DNA of 64,000 nucleotides, from contig JBDXGY010000005.1 in assembly GCA_039989895.1 (NCBI GenBank), forward strand, positions 248,001-312,000. Reading direction: 5' to 3'. Under the pieces are notes generated by a model that searched no databases, was not told the DNA's origin, and saw only the letters and a list, made by a program, of their open reading frames with translations. Shown here in pieces: positions 1 through 7,461 of this stretch; the stretch's first letter is position 1; every line of letters starts with the position of its first letter. The position numbers and the translations under genes are program-made. The DNA comes from Hyphomicrobiales bacterium (GTDB taxonomy: Bacteria; Pseudomonadota; Alphaproteobacteria; Rhizobiales; JACESI01).

Positions 1-53
1 TTTTGCCATCAACAACAGATAATTGGATATATTCACAGGATAGTAGCACACAA

Positions 54-1274
54 ATGACAACGTCACTTCTCATTACCTGCCTCTTTACTGCTTGCTTCTG
101 CATGGTTGCTAAACGGCTGTCCACGACTGTTTTAACAGCTCCTATGCTGTTTATTGCTTTCGGTTTGATCATGTCGCATGCTGGATTATTCCCCCTTGGT
201 GAAATGGAAGAAACACTTCATCTTGTTGCTGAAATTGCGCTCGTGATATTGCTGTTTTTGGATGCTGCTAAAACAGATATTGCTGCATTGCGCGTGCGAT
301 TTGTTTGGCCAGCGCGGATGCTGCTGATCGGGTTGCCTTTGTCTATTGTGTTTGGAAGCATGGCGGCATGGTTGCTTTTACCAACATGGCCGCTTGTGGC
401 TGTTGTCCTTGTTGCGGCTATTTTTGCGCCAACGGATGCAGCCCTTGGGCAAGCGGTTGTTTCAAATCCGATTGTGCCGGATCGTGTGCGCAGAGCCTTG
501 ACGGTAGAAAGCGGCCTGAATGATGGTTTGGCGCTTCCTGTCATATTACTATTTGCAAGCCTAACAGCAAACGCAGTGGATGCGGGGGATACAAATTGGC
601 TGTTGTTTGGTGCCAAACAATTGGTGCTTGGCCCATTAGTAGGCGCTGCTGTTGGTCTGATGGGCGGGGTTGTTCTGCTTTGGGCAAAAGATAGAGAGTT
701 CACGGCAGATGTGTATGAAGGCGTTGGTGCCATTGCAATGGCGCTTGCCGCTTATCTTGGCGCAACGGCAATTGGTGGCAATGGTTTCATTGCGGCTTTC
801 ATTGCAGGCCTCTGCTTTGGCGGCATTGTTAAAGACAGATGCAAGTTCATATTTGAATTTACCGAGAGCGAAGGCCAAGGCCTTACATGGGGGGCATTTT
901 TTCTACTTGGTCTGGTGCTCGTACCTGATGCGATTGCGCATTTATCATGGTCTACACTCGCGATCATTCTGGTCAGCCTTTTTATTGTGCGACCACTCGC
1001 TATCTGGTTATCCCTTATGGGCACTGATGCATCCCCTTTAACCCGTATTTTCTTTGGCTGGTTTGGCCCGCGCGGCTTGGCTACAGCTTTGTTTGCACTC
1101 ATGGTTGTTGGGGAAATTGATTCAGAATTCGCTGAACCTATTTTGCACCTTGCCGTTAATGCGGTATGGATTAGTGCGCTCCTTCATGGTTTAACAGCCG
1201 TACCGGGCGCAAACTGGTATGCCGCCCGTGTCAAAGCTCTGGGCAAATGTGCAGAGACCAACTCAAATCACTGA
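54..1274 (+). CDS. CPA1-type cation:proton antiporter
   Basis: Inner-membrane Na+(or K+)/H+ exchanger of the CPA1/NhaP class, about 12 hydrophobic segments over 407 residues. The family hallmark acidic pair is present: T127-D128 in the TDAALG motif and N156-D157 in ESGLNDG, which sit in the discontinuous helices that carry the ion. I chose ATG 54 because it starts directly at the first membrane segment and has an AGGA 13 bases upstream; an in-frame TTG at 3 would add a polar stretch with no signal. It ends 38 bases before the Rieske/FMN gene and may be cotranscribed with it, which could link ion balance to that redox operon (inference). Substrate ion cannot be read from sequence. Confidence 0.85.
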   Translation: MTTSLLITCLFTACFCMVAKRLSTTVLTAPMLFIAFGLIMSHAGLFPLGEMEETLHLVAEIALVILLFLDAAKTDIAALRVRFVWPARMLLIGLPLSIVFGSMAAWLLLPTWPLVAVVLVAAIFAPTDAALGQAVVSNPIVPDRVRRALTVESGLNDGLALPVILLFASLTANAVDAGDTNWLLFGAKQLVLGPLVGAAVGLMGGVVLLWAKDREFTADVYEGVGAIAMALAAYLGATAIGGNGFIAAFIAGLCFGGIVKDRCKFIFEFTESEGQGLTWGAFFLLGLVLVPDAIAHLSWSTLAIILVSLFIVRPLAIWLSLMGTDASPLTRIFFGWFGPRGLATALFALMVVGEIDSEFAEPILHLAVNAVWISALLHGLTAVPGANWYAARVKALGKCAETNSNH

Positions 1275-1312
1275 ACGACCGATTATCAAGATTAAGACAA
1301 TAGGAAAGCCTC

Positions 1313-2923
1313 ATGAAAAAAATCGCCATTGCAAAACTCGACGATATCAAAGACCGAAAGCCTGCCCATGCATTGGTGGCGAATGTTGATCTTGTTATCG
1401 TGAGAATGGATGAAAAAATTTCTGTGATGTACGGGCGCTGCCTGCACAGAGGCGCGCTGATGTCTGATGGATTTGTCAAAGGTGACAACTTGATCTGTGG
1501 CGTCCATTATTGGGATTATAAAGTCGAAACCGGCATCTCAGAATATGACAATAAAGAAGTGCTGCCAAAGTTTGAATCATGGGTGGAAGGCGGCGAAATT
1601 CTTGTCGACGAAGATGAGATTGCCGCTTGGTGCAAAATAAACCCACAGCCGTTCAACCGCGATGAATATCTGGGCCAATATGCAGATACCGCTCACGGGA
1701 CAGAAGAAGAGCCTTATACGGGCCTCATTCAGCAATATGCCCGCGATGGTCTTTCAAAAACTGGCCATCACGGCAAAGTTGACGCAATGGGCGTGCCGCG
1801 CAATCAATTGCCAGACTGGGATGACATTCAGCTATTGACCGCTCAATTACAAACGCCACCGCTGCTCGACGACGATGCCGTTGGTACTGAAGTTATTATT
1901 GGGCCAAACGCTAAAAAGCCGCTGAAGCTTGATATTCCACTGTTTGTTTCTGATATGAGCTACGGCGCTTTATCTGAGCCTGCAAAAATAGCGCTAGCGC
2001 GCGGCGCAGAGCTTGCCGGCACCGGAATTTGTTCCGGTGAAGGCGGCATGTTGCCGGAAGAACAAGAGGCCAATTCTCGTTATTTCTATGAGCTGGCCTC
2101 TTCGCGTTTCGGCTTTGGCTGGGATAAAGTAGCAAAGGTGCAAGCGTTCCATTTCAAAGGCGGACAAGGTGCAAAGACTGGCACTGGCGGTCACTTGCCG
2201 GGCAACAAGGTTAAAGGTAAAATCGCGGAAGTGCGCGGCCTTAACCCCGGGGACGACGCCATTTCGCCATCGCGTTTTCCAGACTGGACAGAAACAAGTC
2301 AGATCAAAGAATTCGCAGATGAAGTGCGGGAGCGCACTGGCGGTATTCCGATAGGCTATAAACTGTCAGCCCAGCACATCGAGAAAGACATTGATGCGGC
2401 CCTAGAGGTTGGTGTCGACTACATCATCTTGGATGGTCGTGGCGGTGGCACAGGTGCAGCACCTATTATTTTCCGTGACAATATTTCTGTGCCTACAATC
2501 CCGGCCCTAGCAAGAGCGCGACGGCACCTCGACAAGTCAGGCAATGATAATATCACGCTTGTGATCACAGGCGGGTTGCGCAAACCAGCTGATTTCATCA
2601 AAGCCTTAGCACTGGGGGCGGATGCAATTGCCCTATCAAATTCTGCCATGCAGGCAATTGGTTGCATCGCCATGCGTGCCTGCCACACTAACAACTGCCC
2701 TGTGGGCATCGCGTCACAAAAACCGCATCTAGTAAACCGGCTGGAAATTGAAAAATCTGCCCGCCAATTAACAAACTTCTTTGAAGCGTCCGTAGAATTG
2801 ATGCAGGTGATGGCTCGTGCATGTGGGCATGACCACCTTTCTAAATTCTGTCATGAAGATTTAACGACATGGAAAAAAGAGATGAGTGAATTATCTGGCG
2901 TATCTTTCGGTGGAATATCATGA
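1313..2923 (+). CDS. Rieske / GltS-type FMN oxidoreductase fusion
   Basis: Predicted cytoplasmic iron-sulfur flavoprotein of 536 residues. Residues about 5-105 form a Rieske-type [2Fe-2S] domain with C43-x-H45 and C62-x2-H65. Residues about 190-520 are the FMN-binding synthase domain of glutamate synthase: the GGQGAKTGTGG loop near 280-290, and the [3Fe-4S] ligand pattern C451-x5-C457-x4-C462 is intact. The class II glutaminase domain of true GltB and its C-terminal GXGXG domain are absent, so it cannot make ammonia from glutamine by itself. The FMN barrel of this family binds 2-oxoacid/amino-acid type substrates, but the actual substrate here is unknown. AGGAAAG precedes the ATG. The stop overlaps the next start (ATGA), so it is the first gene of a tight operon. 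Confidence 0.85.
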   Translation: MKKIAIAKLDDIKDRKPAHALVANVDLVIVRMDEKISVMYGRCLHRGALMSDGFVKGDNLICGVHYWDYKVETGISEYDNKEVLPKFESWVEGGEILVDEDEIAAWCKINPQPFNRDEYLGQYADTAHGTEEEPYTGLIQQYARDGLSKTGHHGKVDAMGVPRNQLPDWDDIQLLTAQLQTPPLLDDDAVGTEVIIGPNAKKPLKLDIPLFVSDMSYGALSEPAKIALARGAELAGTGICSGEGGMLPEEQEANSRYFYELASSRFGFGWDKVAKVQAFHFKGGQGAKTGTGGHLPGNKVKGKIAEVRGLNPGDDAISPSRFPDWTETSQIKEFADEVRERTGGIPIGYKLSAQHIEKDIDAALEVGVDYIILDGRGGGTGAAPIIFRDNISVPTIPALARARRHLDKSGNDNITLVITGGLRKPADFIKALALGADAIALSNSAMQAIGCIAMRACHTNNCPVGIASQKPHLVNRLEIEKSARQLTNFFEASVELMQVMARACGHDHLSKFCHEDLTTWKKEMSELSGVSFGGIS

Positions 2924-3297
2924 ACGCAGCAGAAGCCATACTATATTACTTGGAAATTTGGATGCTTATCGGAGCTGTGATTGCCCTTGTATTTTTGACA
3001 ATCGGCATCGACCGTTTCGATGAAGACGCACAAGGGGCTTATGCTTTCAGGCCTCTACTCGTGCCTGCTCTTCTTGTTATATGGCCGCTTGTTTTATGGC
3101 GCTGGTTTGTTTTGGAGACAGGGCGTGATCAATGGCAAAGTCGACATAAGCCACCGCGCAATGCTCATTTCTGGGTGGCTATTGTTTTTGCTGTTTCTAT
3201 TCCCGTGATCATCATGGTAGGTCTGGCTCAACGTCAGATTTGGCCAGCAGATTTCACACCGCAAAAAATCTCTCAAGAGTCGGATCAAAACCAATGA
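2920..3297 (+). CDS. Small membrane protein, three helices, unknown
   Basis: A 125-residue protein I do not recognise. It has hydrophobic segments at about 13-30, 46-65 and 83-103, separated by a polar loop rich in charged residues (about 30-40) and a basic loop (about 67-80, with Trp and Arg). There is no Cys-based cofactor motif. It overlaps the genes on both sides by ATGA junctions, so it is translationally coupled to the FMN/Rieske protein and to the b-heme/Rieske membrane protein. That position suggests a membrane subunit or anchor of the same complex (inference). There is no sign of truncation. Confidence 0.75.
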   Translation: MNAAEAILYYLEIWMLIGAVIALVFLTIGIDRFDEDAQGAYAFRPLLVPALLVIWPLVLWRWFVLETGRDQWQSRHKPPRNAHFWVAIVFAVSIPVIIMVGLAQRQIWPADFTPQKISQESDQNQ

Positions 3298-4352
3298 GCG
3301 TCAAATATATCCCTGTCCAGTGGAACCCAAATAAATGGAAATACAATGCCATTATGCTGGCGAGTGTTTTTGCCTATTTGTATGCATTTATTTACATCAC
3401 GCCGGATTTGATGGGCAATGAAGGGCGCATTAATGGACAGGTTCATAATGCACGTGCCTTCGGCTCCTGCGCTTTTTTGATGTTGAGTGTTATTTTGTGT
3501 ATTGGCCCTCTCGCTCGTATTGATAAGCGCTTTTTGCCTTTGCTTTATAATCGGCGTCATTTTGGTGTGATGACCGCTTTTGTCGGCATTACGCATGCCA
3601 GCTATATAGTGAATTGGTATTTCGCCTTTTCGAAATCTGACAAATATGAAGCTCTCTTATTTGCCAACACGAGCTATGGACAACTGGCCGGTTTTCCGTT
3701 TGAGGCTTTTGGCATTTTTTCCCTCACGTGCCTCATTATACTGGCTGCAACCAGCCATGATTTCTGGCTTAAGTTTTTTACACCGCGTATCTGGAAATAC
3801 ACCCACTATCTGATTTACGCGGCCTATATTTCCGTGGTTGCCCACGTCAGCTTTGGTATTTTGCAGGATCAACAAAATCATACTTTCACGTTGATTTTCA
3901 TCATTGCAGCTTTGATTGTCGCGGCTCTCCATCTTTGGGCGGCCTTTCATGAGCGCAAACATGGCGACCCGCTCGTTGATAGAACAGCCGAATGGGTCAA
4001 GGTTTGTGATCTATCCGACATGCGCGAAGGCTATGCTAAGATTGCACAGCTGTCTGACGGAGAACGTGTGGCTGTTTATCTGCAAGAGGGAAAGCTATCG
4101 GCAATTTCTAATGCCTGTGCGCACCAAAATGGTCCGTTAGGTGAAGGCAAAGTGATTGATTGCTTTGTCACCTGCCCATGGCATGGTTTCCAGTACAATG
4201 TAACGGATGGCAGGTCTCCTGCTCCTTTTACCGAAATGGTGCCGACTTATCGTGTCAGCATTCAAGGGAATGCCGTGATGGTTGATCCCAATGCAAATCC
4301 GCCAGGGACCTATGTTGAACCGGTTCCCTTCACAACAGCAGGAGCGCAATAA
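3294..4352 (+). CDS. Ferric-reductase-like b-heme membrane protein with C-terminal Rieske domain
   Basis: A 352-residue inner-membrane protein. Six hydrophobic segments (about residues 18-235) resemble the ferric reductase/MsrQ (YedZ) transmembrane domain, with His residues inside helices three and five (GITHASY and VVAHVSF) suitable for b-heme ligation. The C-terminal 110 residues are a Rieske domain, C275-x-H277 and C294-x2-H297. Six helices with a basic N-terminus place both ends, and hence the Rieske cluster, in the cytoplasm. ATG 3294 overlaps the upstream stop; an upstream TTG extension reads through the previous gene and is rejected. Likely role: passes electrons between soluble Rieske enzymes of this operon and heme b/quinone (inference). 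Confidence 0.85.
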   Translation: MSVKYIPVQWNPNKWKYNAIMLASVFAYLYAFIYITPDLMGNEGRINGQVHNARAFGSCAFLMLSVILCIGPLARIDKRFLPLLYNRRHFGVMTAFVGITHASYIVNWYFAFSKSDKYEALLFANTSYGQLAGFPFEAFGIFSLTCLIILAATSHDFWLKFFTPRIWKYTHYLIYAAYISVVAHVSFGILQDQQNHTFTLIFIIAALIVAALHLWAAFHERKHGDPLVDRTAEWVKVCDLSDMREGYAKIAQLSDGERVAVYLQEGKLSAISNACAHQNGPLGEGKVIDCFVTCPWHGFQYNVTDGRSPAPFTEMVPTYRVSIQGNAVMVDPNANPPGTYVEPVPFTTAGAQ

Positions 4353-4353
4353 A

Positions 4354-5115
4354 ATGAATGATGCAAAAGCACCCTTTTTTGTCGGCTATTTAGGCATCCC
4401 GAAAGGCTTAAAGGTTTTTCTCCTATTTATCTCAATCATGCTGCTTTCCGGCTTTGCGACCAGTGCCCTTCTTATTGGTGCGACACAGGACGATCCTGGA
4501 AAGGCTGGTTTCCGGTTTGACTTTGGTCGCCAGACAGTCACCGGCATAATTCAAGATAAACCCTATCCTCTTATCTATGTAACCAAGGGCAACGAGCGCA
4601 TTAAGACGGGACAAACCCTCATGCTGTCTGGTTCAGGAAAAAGAGGCGCTATGAAAGCCGTCAAAAAGCGCACGGGCGAGCTTGCCGAAGTGACAGGCAT
4701 CATTTTACGGCGCGGCGATATTGATATGCTGCAACTTGTGGGTGGCAAAAAAGGCTTCAAGCCATTATCTGAAGCGGCAGAGATTCCAGCAAGTGTGCCT
4801 TTGGGGCGCTGGAAAATTCAAGGCGAAATTTGTGATGGAAAATGTATTGCCGGCGCGATGAATCCTGGGCGGGGTCTTGCTCATAAAGCCTGTGCTAACC
4901 TGTGCCTTGAAGGAGATATCCCGCCAGTTTTTGTGTCAACGCAACCCATTGAAGGTTCGGAGTTTTTATTGGTTGGTGATGCAAATGGCAAACCGCTTAG
5001 AAGACAGCTTTACGATTATGTTGGCCAATTTGTAGAGATCGAGGCCAACATTGAACGGCGTGGCGATTTGTTGGTTGTTCTTGTTGATCCTGCAAATGTG
5101 AGTGTTGTCAAATGA
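4354..5115 (+). CDS. Membrane-anchored protein with a Cys/His motif, unknown function
   Basis: 253 residues: one N-terminal membrane helix (about 18-42) and a soluble domain on the far side. A conserved-looking cluster reads C160-x3-C164 ... MNPG ... H177-x2-C180-x3-C184, which could bind a metal or cluster or form disulfides. The remainder is beta-rich, with short segments that look like two small barrel folds (about 55-125 and 190-250). I cannot name the family. GGAG lies 10 bases upstream of ATG 4354, which follows the previous stop by one base; the longer reading frame upstream overlaps the Rieske gene and is not needed. Its stop overlaps the next start. Probably a periplasmic-facing subunit of the same redox complex (inference). 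Confidence 0.75.
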   Translation: MNDAKAPFFVGYLGIPKGLKVFLLFISIMLLSGFATSALLIGATQDDPGKAGFRFDFGRQTVTGIIQDKPYPLIYVTKGNERIKTGQTLMLSGSGKRGAMKAVKKRTGELAEVTGIILRRGDIDMLQLVGGKKGFKPLSEAAEIPASVPLGRWKIQGEICDGKCIAGAMNPGRGLAHKACANLCLEGDIPPVFVSTQPIEGSEFLLVGDANGKPLRRQLYDYVGQFVEIEANIERRGDLLVVLVDPANVSVVK

Positions 5116-5369
5116 AGCGATTCATAAGTCTCATCATAGTCGCGTTCACTGGCTTTGTGCTGTTTTACGTTTCACGATTTTGGGCCTTTAGCCTTTGGGA
5201 TAGACCGGGGCTCTTTGGCTGGAAAGAATTAACACCCAAAGGCGGACTTGTCGCCAAATGGGTGCGCGGAACGGAGCTTGCTCCTTTTGAGTTGTTAGTC
5301 TGGGCTATAGGAGTCTTTCTTGTGCTGACAGCCCTTCAAAAAGGGTTCGATAAATTTAGTAAACACTAG
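5112..5369 (+). CDS. Small membrane protein, two helices, unknown
   Basis: 85 residues with hydrophobic segments at about 5-25 and 58-75, joined by a polar loop containing several Trp and Lys residues. It is not recognised. It starts with an ATGA overlap on the preceding gene, so it is the last member of a run of five translationally coupled genes. A 14-base palindrome and a hairpin follow before the Rieske/ThDP gene. Probable small subunit or assembly factor for the membrane part of the system (inference). Confidence 0.65.
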   Translation: MKRFISLIIVAFTGFVLFYVSRFWAFSLWDRPGLFGWKELTPKGGLVAKWVRGTELAPFELLVWAIGVFLVLTALQKGFDKFSKH

Positions 5370-5375
5370 GCCACC

Positions 5376-5389
5376 TGCATGATCATGCA
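5376..5389. promoter_or_regulatory. Perfect 14-bp palindrome, candidate operator
   Basis: TGCATGATCATGCA reads the same on both strands and lies just after the stop of the small membrane gene, 66 bases before the Rieske/ThDP start. Perfect symmetry with no loop suits a dimeric DNA-binding protein rather than an RNA hairpin. The regulator is unknown; no second copy was noticed. Confidence 0.35.
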
Positions 5390-5412
5390 AAAGCCGAGTG
5401 ATAAAATAACAA

Positions 5413-5436
5413 AAACGCTTTAAGAGCGTTTCGTTT
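5413..5436 (+). terminator. Hairpin with short T tract between the membrane genes and the Rieske/ThDP gene
   Basis: AAACGCT (5413-5419), loop TTAAG, AGCGTTT (5425-5431), then CGTTTT. The seven-pair stem and T-rich tail resemble a weak intrinsic terminator, which would let the operon's first part be expressed more than the ThDP enzyme. Because the next ribosome site (AGGAGAG, 5444-5450) follows at once, it could also act as an attenuator or an mRNA end stabiliser. Confidence 0.45.
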
Positions 5437-5454
5437 TGGGTGCAGGAGAGAAGA

Positions 5455-7431
5455 ATGACTAAAGAAAGCTTGGAATGGATAAGCGTCGGAAACGTATCTG
5501 ATCTGCCTGAGGGGCGCGTCAAAACCGTCACAGCCCGGACGATCTCCATGTGCCTTTCTCATTTCGATGGGCAATGGGCCGCCATGGACAACCGCTGCCC
5601 CCACCAAAATGGGCCGCTGGGTGAAGGGTCTATTGAAAAGGGTGTCGACGGCAAATGTTGGATACGGTGCCCCTGGCATGGTTGGGATTTTGACCCACTC
5701 ACCGGTGCTCCTCCAGGGGGGCATGAAGACACAGGCCAGACGCTTTATCCCATCGACATTCGTGATGGTGAAATTTTTGTCGGCCTTGAGCCAGAGCCGC
5801 CGCGTGAACGCACGGTAACAGATGCCATGGCTGAGACCATGGTGAACTGGGGTGTCAAACGGGTCTTCGGCATGGTGGGCCACTCAAATCTTGGCCTGTC
5901 AGAAGCGATCCGTCAGCGCGAAAATGCGGGCGAGTTGAGCTTTGTCGGCATTCGCCATGAAGGTGTTGCGGCTTTTGCTGCTTCTGCTTATGGCAAACTA
6001 ACAAATAAACCAGCAGCCTGTCTTACGATTGCAGGCCCCGGTGCCACCAATTTGCTAACCGGCATGTGGGACGCCAAAGTAGACCGCGCGCCGATTCTCG
6101 CCCTAACGGGTCAAGTTCAAACACAGGTCTTCGGTCCCGGAGCTTTTCAAGATATTGATCTGAAATCAGCCTTTGATGCCGTTGCCAAATTTTCGCAACC
6201 GGTACTCAGCACATCCAAGCACACAGAACTGATGTCTCTTGCCTGCAAGACCGCGCTTGTGGAGCGTGATGTGGCGCATCTGATTTTTCCTGATGATATA
6301 CAAACTGATCCAAGTGATGCGCCAGCTGGAGACGCCGAAGGCCGGCTTGGCGGGACAAAAATTATCCCGAGCGATGATGATATCGCAGCCGCTGTTCAAT
6401 CGATCAAAGAGGCCTCACGTCCGATTATCGTGATTGGCCATGGTGCGGTGGACGCGCGTGAAGCTATTATTGAATTTGCTGAAAAAATTGGCGCTCCGGT
6501 TTTAACAACCTTTAAAGCCAAAGGGTTGATTGCGGATAATCATCCAAATGCAGGCGGTGTTCTGGGTCGCTCTGGCACGCCAATTGCCAGCTGGTTTATG
6601 AATGAGGCTGATCTTATCATTGCCCTTGGTGCATCATTTTCAAATCACACGGGCATTGAACCAAGCAAGAAGATCATTCAGGTTGATTTTGAACGCATGC
6701 AGCTTGGTAAGTTCCATCCGGTTGATCTGCCAATCTGGGGTGAATTGAGCGCTTTTTGTGAGGTAGTTGCACCAAAACTTAAAAACCATAAGCCTGCAGT
6801 TGATCAAGTTTCAGAATTAGCGGACCGCTGGAAAATATGGCGCAAAGAAAAAGAAAGACGCCTATCGGAAACCGGCGACAAAGGCATCCATTCGGTTTCT
6901 ATTTTTAATGTCCTTTCCAAATTGTGCCCTGATGACGCAATCATTGCTTGTGACGTTGGCAATAACACCTATTCCTTTGGCCGATATTTTGAGACCAAAG
7001 GCCAGCGCGTATTGATGTCTGGCTATCTTGGCTCCATCGGTTTTGGTTTCCCGGCAGCCATCGGCGCATGGGCAGCAACGCAGGATTTTGAGGAATATGC
7101 AGGACGCAAGGTGATCTCGATATCGGGCGATGGCGGCTTTGGCCAATATCCAATGGATTTCACAACGGCTGTTAAATACGGCATGAATATCACCCATATT
7201 CTGCTCAACAACCATGAGCTTGGTAAAATCTCGAAAGAGCAAAAAGCAGGTGAATGGGAGGTCTGGGCAACGGATCTGCATAATCCGTCTTTTGCTGCCT
7301 TTGCCCGTCTTTGCGGCGGCCATGGGACACGCGTCACCGAGACATCCCAAATTGAGACTGCAATTGCGGAGGCGCTCGCTTATGATGGGCCTTCACTTGT
7401 CGAAATCATGACGGATGCAGAATTGGTCTAA
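5455..7431 (+). CDS. Rieske / thiamine-diphosphate enzyme fusion (pyruvate oxidase/acetolactate synthase-like)
   Basis: 658-residue cytoplasmic protein. Residues 1-110 are a Rieske domain, C48-x-H50 and C72-x2-H75. Residues about 120-655 are a complete ThDP enzyme of the pyruvate oxidase/acetolactate synthase superfamily: N-terminal PYR domain with the proton-relay Glu E169 in RHEGVAAF, a central domain (about 300-430), and the PP domain with the Mg-ThDP motif from G558-D559-G560 to N585-N586. Such enzymes cleave or oxidise 2-oxoacids; the fused Rieske domain suggests electron transfer out of the active site or a bound flavin (inference). The CxHQNGPLGEG block matches that of the b-heme/Rieske protein. 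ATG 5455 has AGGAGAG at ideal spacing. Confidence 0.88.
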   Translation: MTKESLEWISVGNVSDLPEGRVKTVTARTISMCLSHFDGQWAAMDNRCPHQNGPLGEGSIEKGVDGKCWIRCPWHGWDFDPLTGAPPGGHEDTGQTLYPIDIRDGEIFVGLEPEPPRERTVTDAMAETMVNWGVKRVFGMVGHSNLGLSEAIRQRENAGELSFVGIRHEGVAAFAASAYGKLTNKPAACLTIAGPGATNLLTGMWDAKVDRAPILALTGQVQTQVFGPGAFQDIDLKSAFDAVAKFSQPVLSTSKHTELMSLACKTALVERDVAHLIFPDDIQTDPSDAPAGDAEGRLGGTKIIPSDDDIAAAVQSIKEASRPIIVIGHGAVDAREAIIEFAEKIGAPVLTTFKAKGLIADNHPNAGGVLGRSGTPIASWFMNEADLIIALGASFSNHTGIEPSKKIIQVDFERMQLGKFHPVDLPIWGELSAFCEVVAPKLKNHKPAVDQVSELADRWKIWRKEKERRLSETGDKGIHSVSIFNVLSKLCPDDAIIACDVGNNTYSFGRYFETKGQRVLMSGYLGSIGFGFPAAIGAWAATQDFEEYAGRKVISISGDGGFGQYPMDFTTAVKYGMNITHILLNNHELGKISKEQKAGEWEVWATDLHNPSFAAFARLCGGHGTRVTETSQIETAIAEALAYDGPSLVEIMTDAELV

Positions 7432-7461
7432 GTCATGGAAGCCTCTAGTTTTGAGTAATTA

